From Candidatus Bathyarchaeota archaeon (GTDB lineage: Archaea; Thermoproteota; Bathyarchaeia; Bathyarchaeales; Bathyarchaeaceae): a DNA stretch of 5,874 bases. The stretch lies in NCBI GenBank assembly GCA_026967815.1, contig JAPUUO010000090.1:1-5874 (forward strand), read 5' to 3'. The notes below the pieces were generated by a model. That model searched no databases, was not told where the DNA came from, and saw nothing but the letters and a program-made list of their open reading frames with translations. Shown in pieces: positions 1-5,735 of the stretch (position 1 is the stretch's first letter; every line of letters begins with the position of its first letter). A program made the position numbers and the translations under genes.

Positions 1-2
1 TA

Positions 3-923
3 GCTTCTGCGATCAAAGGAATGAAAATTAGAGGAGCCCCCCTCATAGGAGTAGCAGCCGCATACGCGTTGGCTCTCACAACCTTTCACTCAAAAGCAGA
101 AACCAAAAAAAAACTGATAAAAGAAATCGAAGAATCAGGAAGTTTCCTGAAGAAGACGAGGCCAACGGCAGTGAACCTCTTTTGGGCAATAGACCGAATA
201 ACGCGTAAAGCTCGTGAAACAACTGGCACTGCAAAGACTGTGGTTAAGACTGTGGTTGAAGAGGCAAACAAAATGGCAGACGAAGACGTAGAAGCCAATC
301 GCAAAATGGGGGAGCACGGCTCCGCCTTGCTCAACGACGGCGATGTAATTCTAACTCATTGCAACGCTGGGAGTTTAGCAACTGTTGATTATGGCACCGC
401 GCTAGGAGTTGTACGCGTAGCATGGGAGCAAGGAAAAAAAATTAGCGTGATTGCTACTGAAACGAGACCAAACTTGCAAGGCACAAGACTCACTGCCTAC
501 GAGTTGCAACGTGAAGGCATACCCGTCACCTTGATTGCAGACGGCATGGTAGGATATGTTATGCAAAAACGGCGTGTTAATAAGGTCATAGTAGGCGCAG
601 ACAGGATAGTTCGAGACGCAGTAATTAACAAAATAGGAACTTTCGGAATCGCCGTGTTAGCTCATGAGCATGAAATTCCATTTTATGTAGCTGCACCAAC
701 TTCCACCTTCGACTTAACTCGCTCAGCAAGCGAAGTTGTCATTGAAGAAAGAAACCCAGAGGAGGTTACACATTTTGGCACCCAAAAAATCGCTCCAAAC
801 GGAGTAAAGGTGCTTAATCCTGCGTTTGACATTACCCCCATGCGTTATGTGCGTGCCATAATCTGCGAAACCGGCGTCTTGTCTCCAAAAGATTTCGAGA
901 GACACGCAAAATGGAAAATATAA
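3..923 (+). CDS. mtnA: S-methyl-5-thioribose-1-phosphate isomerase (MtnA / aIF-2B-like family), 5' end outside window
   Basis: The protein isomerises 5-methylthioribose-1-phosphate to the ribulose form in the cytoplasm, as part of methylthioadenosine or 5'-deoxyadenosine salvage. The frame is open from the left edge, and the family motif RGAP-IGVAAAY lies only 12 residues into the visible part. That motif normally sits about 50 residues from the N-terminus, so roughly 40-45 residues are missing and the ATG at 21 is internal. Numbering from that internal Met, I see RGAP (4-7), THCNAGSLAT with the catalytic Cys114, ETRP (147-150), GADR with the catalytic Asp194, NKIGT (203-207) and AAPTSTFD. 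The ending resembles MtnA (IEERNPEEVTH, NPAFDITP) rather than ribose-1,5-bisphosphate isomerase or eIF2B subunits. The loop after GADR seems one residue shorter than in bacterial MtnA as I remember it. A perfect 12-base tandem repeat lies within the gene. Its 3' end overlaps the downstream ycaQ-like gene by 13 bases, suggesting one transcript. Family assignment is firm; the physiological substrate in this organism is inferred. Confidence 0.93.
   Translation, partial: ASAIKGMKIRGAPLIGVAAAYALALTTFHSKAETKKKLIKEIEESGSFLKKTRPTAVNLFWAIDRITRKARETTGTAKTVVKTVVEEANKMADEDVEANRKMGEHGSALLNDGDVILTHCNAGSLATVDYGTALGVVRVAWEQGKKISVIATETRPNLQGTRLTAYELQREGIPVTLIADGMVGYVMQKRRVNKVIVGADRIVRDAVINKIGTFGIAVLAHEHEIPFYVAAPTSTFDLTRSASEVVIEERNPEEVTHFGTQKIAPNGVKVLNPAFDITPMRYVRAIICETGVLSPKDFERHAKWKI
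234..257 (+). repeat. Perfect 2 x 12-base in-frame tandem repeat inside mtnA
   Basis: The 12-mer AAGACTGTGGTT occurs at 234-245 and again, identically, at 246-257. It is in frame and encodes KTVV twice (residues 72-79 counted from the Met at 21). It lies in the helical region between the N-terminal domain and the catalytic-Cys domain. Identity at every base, including third codon positions, suggests recent slippage duplication rather than conserved protein sequence. Confidence 0.9.
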
Positions 924-2146
924 AACCAAGAGAGATCTCAAAAGAGACGGCTAGACGGTTTCTCATTTCGAAGCAAAGCTTTCTTCAACAAGCAATAGGT
1001 AAAAACGGAACGTTAGAAGCAATCAGACGGCTTGAATGTGTCCAAAAAGACCCAATTAGCGTTGTACATCGCAATCACCAACTAGTTCTTCACAGCAGAG
1101 TTGTTGATTACAATGTTTCCCATTTGGACGATCTGCTTTACAAGGATAGGCTTGTGTTCGAATACTGGTGCAATGCAAAATCCATAATCCCCATTGAAGA
1201 TTTCTCTTACTTTCACTATCGAATGAAGAATCCATCAGAGTTTCATTCTCCCTTTTATGAACGCATCAAGGTCCAAAGAAAAAGATTGAAAACTGCAATC
1301 TCTCATGTCTTGTCGGAAATCAGAAAGCATGGGCCACTCTCAGCACGAGAATTTGAGCAGAAAAGAAAGATCAAAGGCAAAGTGGCAACAAGGGTTTTAA
1401 ACTTGCTCTGGGACTGCGGCGACCTTATGATTCATCACGTAGAAAGAAACAGACGATACTATGATCTAACCGAACGCGTTCTTCCTCCGAATGTTGTAGA
1501 AATGGCAGGTCCAAGCAGAGAAGAGTATAAACGATTTATGATTCAAAAATACATGAACGCCTACGGACTTATTGACACACGGAACTGGAGATTCGGCTGG
1601 CTAAAATTAAAGGCTTCTCAAAGAAAAACCATAGTCAAAGAACTGGTTGAAGAAGATAAGTTGTTTCCTGTTAAAATTGATGGCGTTAAACAGGTGTACT
1701 ATGTTTTGAAGGAGCATTCGAGTCTGCTTGAAAACTCTGGTGCGTCACTAAGCGAGAAGGTTCATTTTCTTGCACCTTTAGACAATCTACTGTGGAATCG
1801 GAGAATGATTTCCGAAATCTTCGACTTCGACTATGCTTGGGAGGTGTACAAGATTCCTGAGAAGAGAGTATACGGCTATTATGTTATGCCAATTCTGTAC
1901 GGAACACGCTTCATCGGTAGACTTGACCCAAAGCTTGACAGACAAGGCCAGAAGATGATTATCAATTCCCTACTCTTGGAACAGAAAGACTTCGATAAAG
2001 ATTTAATGAATGAACTCGGCGAATCCCTGAAAAGATTCCTTGAATTCCATGACACATCTCAAGTTAGCATCGTGAGAACTCAACCAAAGAAATTGAAAGA
2101 TGCATTGATACGCGAGTTAAACCGTTTGGGAGAGTTTAAATCCTAA
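911..2146 (+). CDS. YcaQ-like winged-helix DNA glycosylase family protein (HTH_42 / DUF1006)
   Basis: This 411-residue protein belongs to the YcaQ/AlkZ family. Characterised members are DNA glycosylases that remove bulky alkylated bases and unhook interstrand crosslinks. Seen here: the N-terminal ISKETARRFLISKQSF segment; Q45-K46-D47 within ECVQKDPISVVHR, at the position of the family's catalytic Q-x-D (YcaQ type) or Q-x-Q (AlkZ type) motif; and FEYWCNAKSIIPIEDF (83-98). A central winged-helix part follows (about 125-200), then the family C-terminal block with FLAPLDNLLWNRR (286-298), FDYAWEVY (306-313) and YGYYVMPILYGTRFIGRLD (321-339). About 410 residues is the usual family length, so it appears intact. 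The ATG at 911 is the only reasonable start, as the next in-frame Met is at residue 105. A weak GAGAGA lies about 8 bases upstream, inside mtnA. The 13-base overlap with mtnA points to co-transcription and perhaps translational coupling. Family membership is confident; glycosylase activity and substrate are inferred. Confidence 0.88.
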   Translation: MENIKPREISKETARRFLISKQSFLQQAIGKNGTLEAIRRLECVQKDPISVVHRNHQLVLHSRVVDYNVSHLDDLLYKDRLVFEYWCNAKSIIPIEDFSYFHYRMKNPSEFHSPFYERIKVQRKRLKTAISHVLSEIRKHGPLSAREFEQKRKIKGKVATRVLNLLWDCGDLMIHHVERNRRYYDLTERVLPPNVVEMAGPSREEYKRFMIQKYMNAYGLIDTRNWRFGWLKLKASQRKTIVKELVEEDKLFPVKIDGVKQVYYVLKEHSSLLENSGASLSEKVHFLAPLDNLLWNRRMISEIFDFDYAWEVYKIPEKRVYGYYVMPILYGTRFIGRLDPKLDRQGQKMIINSLLLEQKDFDKDLMNELGESLKRFLEFHDTSQVSIVRTQPKKLKDALIRELNRLGEFKS

Positions 2147-2170
2147 CGACCTGCTAACATTACTAAGCTA

Positions 2171-2175
2171 GAAGG
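2171..2175 (+). promoter_or_regulatory. Ribosome binding site deciding the TTG start of endA
   Basis: GAAGG (extending to GAAGGT) lies 8 bases before the TTG at 2184. An in-frame stop at 2169-2171 forbids any earlier start. No ATG, GTG or other TTG fits the N-terminus better, so this site supports the unusual initiation codon. Confidence 0.6.
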
Positions 2176-2183
2176 TTAACGGC

Positions 2184-2759
2184 TTGGCTCAACCTCGACA
2201 TGAGACTGACGTAAATCGTAACGCTGAACTCAAGAAAATCAAGGCTCTGGTACGGGAGAAAGACATTTTTGTTTCTTCAGCCGGGACAGAAGCCGTTGAA
2301 GGGTTGTCTGCTCGCGGTTACGGCGTTTCTGAGAATGAAAACCTAACCCTTTCCTTTTACGAAGCCTTGTTTCTCCTTAGCAAAGGAATAATCGAAATCA
2401 AAGATAAGAAACCCAAGAAAAGAATTGATTTTGAAACTCTTCTTCAGCGTTACCAGTCTTTTGAGAAGAATGCTTGGGTTAAATACTTAATCTACCGCGA
2501 TCTCCGAAGCAGAGGATATGTAGCTAGAGAAGGCTTTGGTTTAGGCATAGACTTCCGCGTTTATGAACGAGGCGAATACGGGAAAGAAACCGCAACTTAC
2601 CTGATATTTGGGGTTCAAGAAGGACAACCAATATCGGTTGAGGAACTAGCCCGAGCCCTCAAGTATGTTCAGAGCTTGAAAAAGAAGTTGGTGCTAGCAG
2701 TCCTCAACAGAAGAGGAGAAGTTGTTTATTATTCTCTTTCACAACTGACCTTAAAGTGA
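2184..2759 (+). CDS. endA: tRNA-intron endonuclease EndA family protein, catalytic His replaced by Thr (possible structural subunit)
   Basis: EndA excises introns at bulge-helix-bulge sites in archaeal pre-tRNAs. The 191 residues cover the whole archaeal fold. The N-terminal domain is at about 16-75 (IFVSSAGTEAVEGLSARGYG, then LTLSFYEALFLLSKGIIEI). The catalytic C-terminal domain follows, with KYLIYRDLRSRGYVAREGFGLGIDFRVYERG at about 100-130. The catalytic triad is Tyr-His-Lys. Tyr126 (in RVYERG) and a Lys in KKKLVLA (K167 or K168) are present, but the normal E-H-S-x-Y-L-V motif reads E135-T136-A137-T138-Y139-L140-I141, so Thr stands where His is expected. The Thr codon is ACC, two base changes from a His codon, so one sequencing error cannot explain it. 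Length is close to the homotetrameric type (about 180 residues). The protein could be the non-catalytic subunit of an alpha2-beta2 enzyme, or a form with altered catalysis. It starts with TTG, 37 bases after the ycaQ-like gene, probably in the same operon. Confidence 0.9.
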   Translation: MAQPRHETDVNRNAELKKIKALVREKDIFVSSAGTEAVEGLSARGYGVSENENLTLSFYEALFLLSKGIIEIKDKKPKKRIDFETLLQRYQSFEKNAWVKYLIYRDLRSRGYVAREGFGLGIDFRVYERGEYGKETATYLIFGVQEGQPISVEELARALKYVQSLKKKLVLAVLNRRGEVVYYSLSQLTLK

Positions 2760-2921
2760 AAACGTGAACAACTCCTGAGATCCTCCAGCTCATTCATTCA
2801 ATCAACTTCATAATCATGGGATTCACACTGCTTGAAGGAAGGAGTTAAGAATAAAATGCAAGTATGAAGGTTATAGACTTGCTAGCGTTGGTTGCAGGAG
2901 CAGCAAGATGAGGTTAGCATC
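2760..2921 (+). promoter_or_regulatory. hisS upstream region with weak promoter candidates
   Basis: This 162-base gap is the largest between plus-strand genes up to hisS, so hisS may have its own promoter. TTATAG at 2871-2876 could serve as a TATA element, placing transcription start near 2899 with a leader of about 23 bases. An A/T-rich AATAAAATG at 2850-2858 is an alternative. Neither has a convincing BRE. I see no tRNA, box C/D RNA or terminator hairpin here. Confidence 0.3.
2910..2914 (+). promoter_or_regulatory. Ribosome binding site of hisS
   Basis: GAGGT lies 7 bases before the ATG at 2922. It selects this start over an in-frame TTG 30 bases upstream (2892), which lacks such a site and would add ten residues unlike the family N-terminus. 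A second in-frame ATG at 2928 is spaced less well. Confidence 0.7.
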
Positions 2922-4214
2922 ATGTCTATGTTCAAAACAGTTCGCGGAATGAGAGACCTTCTACCTAAAGATGCAGAAAAAATGAGACACGCACAGCAAG
3001 TTGCCAGAGATCTTGCAGTTTTGTACGGCTATGAGGAAATTCTGACACCAGTCGTTGAATCTTATGAGCTTCTAGCCGCAAAATCCGGAGAGGAAATTCG
3101 ACAACGCATGTATATTTTCACCGATCTCGGCGGTCGAAAAGTTGCCTTGAGACCAGAATTCACAGCTTCGGTCGCTAGATTGGTGGCTACACAATTAAGA
3201 AACGCACCTAAACCACTCAAACTTTTCAGCGTTGGCAGTCTCTATCGTTATGATGAGCCACAATATGGGCGTTCTAGAGAGTTTTGGCAAGCCAACTATG
3301 AACTCATGGGCTCGGACAAGCCTGAAGCTGATGCAGAAATTCTTTCAATAACCAGCCATCTACTCAAAGAACTTGGACTCCACAACTATTGCTTCAAAAT
3401 CGGACATGTGGGGATACTGCGAGGAATCCTAAACCAAGAAGGCATCATCGAAGAGCAGCAAAATCACATCATGCAAATGTTGGACAAAAAACGTTGCGAA
3501 GAAGCGTTGTCGACAATAAAACAATTTGGCGCTTCGCAGCAATGTGTAGCAGTGTTGAAAAGGATTTTTGAAACGCAAGGAAAAGCGGCATTTAACATTC
3601 TCAAAAAAACAGAGAAGACTGTCCAAGCCTATGAAAGCGGAGTAGTTGCTGTAGAAAATCTTAGACAAATCCTTATGCTTGCAACAACAAGTGACAAATT
3701 TGAGACACTCATAGAGCCTGGCTTCGCGCGTGGACTTGAATACTATACTGGAATGATTTTTGAAGCGTATGTTCCTAAACTGAACTCAGCTTTGTGCGGT
3801 GGAGGACGCTACGACAAATTGATTGAGCTATATGGGGGTGAACCTACACCCGCAGTGGGAGTTGCGCAGGGATTAGACCGCATAATTCTAGCCATGGAAA
3901 AACAAAAAACCAAGTTGAAAATCAGAAAGGAAAAACGGACTATTGTTATCCCTGTCAGCGCAGAAATGAAAACTAATGCTCTCAAAATTGCGTCAGTGCT
4001 AAGAGAAGCCATGATACCTACGGAAATAGACATCGTAGGACGCAGTGTCTCCAAGGCATTGTCTGATGCAGATAGGCGAAAAGTCAGTTACGCAATCATA
4101 GTTGGACCAGAGGAACTCAAAGAAGGAAAAATCGTCTTACGAAACTTGACAACACGGGAACAGCAAATTATAGGCATTAAGAACCTCGTCAAAGATCTCA
4201 AAGCATTGGATTAG
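2922..4214 (+). CDS. hisS: Histidyl-tRNA synthetase
   Basis: Cytoplasmic class II aminoacyl-tRNA synthetase that charges tRNA-His with histidine. From the ATG at 2922 it has 430 residues, a normal length. Class II motif 1 region: RGMRDLLP (8-15). Motif 2 region: LRPEFTASVAR (76-86) and YRYDEPQYGRSREFWQANYELMG (108-130). Histidine-specific signatures: FARGLEYYTG (268-277), with the histidine-contacting Arg, and CGGGRYDKL (292-300). Motif 3: AVGVAQGLDRIIL (311-323). The C-terminal anticodon-binding domain spans about 338-428 (IVIPVSAEM, then SKALSDADRRKVSYAIIVG). The FT in LRPEFTAS, where bacterial enzymes usually have GT, suggests the archaeal branch. No key residue seems missing. Its tail overlaps the convergent membrane-protease gene by 17 bases. 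It lies downstream of endA in the same orientation, so both act on tRNA, though the 162-base gap leaves co-transcription uncertain. Confidence 0.97.
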   Translation: MSMFKTVRGMRDLLPKDAEKMRHAQQVARDLAVLYGYEEILTPVVESYELLAAKSGEEIRQRMYIFTDLGGRKVALRPEFTASVARLVATQLRNAPKPLKLFSVGSLYRYDEPQYGRSREFWQANYELMGSDKPEADAEILSITSHLLKELGLHNYCFKIGHVGILRGILNQEGIIEEQQNHIMQMLDKKRCEEALSTIKQFGASQQCVAVLKRIFETQGKAAFNILKKTEKTVQAYESGVVAVENLRQILMLATTSDKFETLIEPGFARGLEYYTGMIFEAYVPKLNSALCGGGRYDKLIELYGGEPTPAVGVAQGLDRIILAMEKQKTKLKIRKEKRTIVIPVSAEMKTNALKIASVLREAMIPTEIDIVGRSVSKALSDADRRKVSYAIIVGPEELKEGKIVLRNLTTREQQIIGIKNLVKDLKALD

Positions 4215-5280
4215 AAGACTGCTCTTTTTCATTCATTTTTTTCCTAGTAGATATTTTGCTTAATCCTAAAGCTAGCAATGCAACAAAACCGAATATGGCG
4301 ACGATTATGGTCAAGAATGAAATTAGAATTTCGATGGAAAATGTAGTCGGATACATATCAGAAGCAAGCTCGTAAGTATAGAAGTAATAGTTGAAATACC
4401 AGTGAAGAAGTATAGGCGCCTGAAAACCATATGCTAAATAAGCTAGACCAAAAATGAAGCCCACCATGAACGTTGATGTAACCTTTCCAACATCCCAACC
4501 AATCCCCGAAAGAAGATGAGCCACCCCAAAAAAAAGCGAGGTGGCAAAAAGCATAACCCATTCAGCCATGCTTATGCCCCCAAAACCATCAGCACCAATG
4601 TTTTTCAAGCCAACCATCCTCTTAGCATCTTCAGGATAGACAGGAGCAACAAGGAAGAGTCTAAACAACTGCTTCGTAGAAAATTGTGCAACAATCCGTC
4701 TTCCTGCCCAAAAGACATAGACTATTAAAAACAGCCCTATTGGGCTTAGCCTAAAACCAATCTCCTCAATTAATGGCGAATACGCTAATAAGAAAAAAGT
4801 TTCAAAGGGATTTTCTGGAAGAGCTGGTTCACCGGTAGGAAAGCCCAAGGCTGATTCTTGAAAGTAATGTAAGCCAATGACCGCTAGATATAACATGCTT
4901 GCAAGAATAGGTAAAACAAACAAAAAGTTGCCGAAAAGTCGTCTCACAGGTCGCACTAGGGCGTTTCCAATCACACTGTGAAAGCTCTGCCTCCATATCC
5001 AAGCAACTAAGAGGCAAAGAAGATAGATGCTCCACACGAATAGGAAGATGAGTCCTAGGTTGAGTACAGATGGAGTTTCAACCTGAAATAATAAGAATAA
5101 AAAGATGGGCAAAGGGCGAGTGTCCATGCTTAGGGAACGTCCCTCTGAAGTAAAGAAGAAAAGCTCCACCCCCAATAACAGAGCAAGAACGTAGGAAGCA
5201 ACAAGTACAAGAACAAGAATTATCATCAATGCTTTGAAGATGCTTTTGGAAGCCTCCTTTACTCCACTAGATATTATCAT
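4198..5280 (-). CDS. CPBP family intramembrane metalloprotease (CAAX protease / Abi family)
   Basis: Polytopic membrane protein of the CPBP (Rce1/Abi) family, whose members cleave substrates within or near the membrane. Numbered from the ATG at 5280 (360 residues), all three motifs are present: EEIGFR (172-177, EExxxR), FGVAH (251-255, FxxxH) and HWYFN (293-297, HxxxN). These supply the catalytic glutamates and histidines. About seven or eight hydrophobic segments are visible, near 15-36, 73-95, 117-139, 161-190, 242-260, 268-287, 290-300 and 316-340. The C-terminal tail is charged (KISTRKKMNEKEQ). The stretch between motifs 1 and 2 is about 75 residues, longer than usual, with a polar loop rich in Lys, Arg and Gly. 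An in-frame GTG at 5286 is an alternative start. I prefer ATG because AGGTG lies just before it, although only 3 bases away. Substrate unknown: prenyl-protein processing, peptide maturation and immunity are all possible. Convergent with hisS (17-base overlap) and divergent from a small membrane-protein candidate. Confidence 0.9.
   Translation of the reverse strand: MIISSGVKEASKSIFKALMIILVLVLVASYVLALLLGVELFFFTSEGRSLSMDTRPLPIFLFLLFQVETPSVLNLGLIFLFVWSIYLLCLLVAWIWRQSFHSVIGNALVRPVRRLFGNFLFVLPILASMLYLAVIGLHYFQESALGFPTGEPALPENPFETFFLLAYSPLIEEIGFRLSPIGLFLIVYVFWAGRRIVAQFSTKQLFRLFLVAPVYPEDAKRMVGLKNIGADGFGGISMAEWVMLFATSLFFGVAHLLSGIGWDVGKVTSTFMVGFIFGLAYLAYGFQAPILLHWYFNYYFYTYELASDMYPTTFSIEILISFLTIIVAIFGFVALLALGLSKISTRKKMNEKEQSSNPML
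4225..4242 (+). terminator. Candidate oligo-T transcription terminator of hisS
   Basis: Two T-runs, five at 4225-4229 and seven at 4236-4242, start 11 bases after the hisS stop. Archaeal RNA polymerase terminates at oligo-T tracts in the non-template strand without needing a hairpin. The tracts lie within the 3' coding end of the convergent protease gene, where they correspond to lysine/glutamate-rich codons. Confidence 0.45.
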
Positions 5281-5286
5281 GAACAC

Positions 5287-5341
5287 CTGACCACTTATGA
5301 CTCGGCGAAAGGCTAATAACCCTAACTATGGTCAGATTAGC
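5287..5341. repeat. Two crossing inverted repeats in the divergent intergenic region
   Basis: CTGACCA (5287-5293) is the exact reverse complement of TGGTCAG (5329-5335). GCTAAT (5312-5317) is the exact reverse complement of ATTAGC (5336-5341). The two right-hand arms are directly adjacent. The left arm of the first repeat touches the ribosome binding region of the minus-strand protease gene. They could be operator half-sites or, in protease mRNA, crossing (pseudoknot-type) stems. Arms this short can also occur by chance. Confidence 0.4.
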
Positions 5342-5348
5342 TTTTAAC
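5340..5348. promoter_or_regulatory. TATA-like element in the divergent promoter region
   Basis: GCTTTTAAC reads GTTAAAAGC on the other strand, so an A/T core is available in both directions. On the plus strand its centre is about 28 bases before the ATG at 5374, fitting a leaderless or nearly leaderless transcript of the small membrane protein. On the minus strand it would start protease transcription near 5317, about 37 bases before its ATG. No strong BRE is visible. Confidence 0.35.
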
Positions 5349-5373
5349 TTCACCAGGATGCTTCGAAATCTAC

Positions 5374-5661
5374 ATGAAATTCTTCAATGACTGTGAAAAA
5401 GCAAAAATACTTCTTATGACACATGTTATACTTGAGGTGAAACAAACGAAAACTCTTCGCACTGTCTTGATTTGTGTAGCAGTCATTGCGATTTTCAGTT
5501 ATACAATTGCCGCGGTTAGGCCATTGGTTCAACAAGACGAGAGCTTAGTTCCCCTCGATAAGATCTCTTTGTGCAATTCGATGAAAAGCTCACATAAAGG
5601 CAAGCCAGATCTAGTTGGACTAGGAGATCCTGTAGAAGATCCAATACCCCATAAACATTAG
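5374..5661 (+). CDS. Small single-pass membrane protein, function unknown
   Basis: I do not recognise this family. The 95-residue product has a basic N-terminal segment (KQTKTLR, 23-29), then one hydrophobic helix of about 19 residues (TVLICVAVIAIFSYTIAAV, 30-48), then a polar tail of about 47 residues. The positive-inside rule suggests the tail faces outward. The tail has a Gly/Asp/Pro-rich end (DLVGLGDPVEDP) closing with PHKH, and a single Cys. The ATG at 5374 has no Shine-Dalgarno site, but a TATA-like element about 28 bases upstream allows leaderless expression. Alternative starts are ATG 5416 and GTG 5437; the latter would place the basic segment and helix right at the N-terminus, as in a signal anchor. 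It is divergent from the membrane-protease gene, so shared regulation or a substrate relationship is possible but unproven. If it is not a gene, 5281-5693 would be a noncoding stretch of about 410 bases. Confidence 0.5.
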   Translation: MKFFNDCEKAKILLMTHVILEVKQTKTLRTVLICVAVIAIFSYTIAAVRPLVQQDESLVPLDKISLCNSMKSSHKGKPDLVGLGDPVEDPIPHKH

Positions 5662-5735
5662 CCCACCTCTATTGCTAAAAACCGTACTCGTAAAAGGGGG
5701 ACATTCTCATCAGCCGACTTGAAGACTTTGAATGG
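5662..5735 (+). promoter_or_regulatory. Upstream region of the winged-helix gene with SD-like AGGGGG
   Basis: GCTAAAAACC (5674-5683) is a weak TATA candidate. AGGGGG at 5695-5700 resembles a ribosome binding site but is not followed by a standard start codon at a normal distance in the open frame. Confidence 0.3.

Noticed and set aside
21..23. ATG as the true start of mtnA
   Set aside because: The frame continues upstream to the window edge and this ATG sits just before the conserved RGAP motif, which lies about 50 residues into full-length family members. The GGA directly before it is too close to act as a ribosome binding site.
86..334. Minus-strand frame of 82 codons within mtnA
   Set aside because: It lies opposite clearly conserved MtnA sequence and shows no domain or ribosome binding site.
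2760..2860. Possible box C/D RNA (GTGAACA and CTGAGA near 2764-2780)
   Set aside because: The C-box consensus RTGATGA is not met and no second C'/D' pair is properly spaced.
2892..2894. TTG as the hisS start, giving 440 residues
   Set aside because: It lacks a ribosome binding site, its first ten residues (MQEQQDEVSI) do not resemble the family, and GAGGT is placed correctly for ATG 2922.
4516..4728. Plus-strand 70-codon frame antisense to the membrane protease
   Set aside because: Its product has no recognisable domain and the opposite strand encodes the conserved protease motifs, so it is a shadow frame.
5434..5440. GAGGTGA, a 7-base match to the archaeal Shine-Dalgarno consensus, inside the small membrane-protein gene
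   Set aside because: No ATG, GTG or TTG follows at usable spacing in any frame. It encodes Glu-Val plus the first base of Lys, and may matter only if its own GTG at 5437 is a leaderless start.
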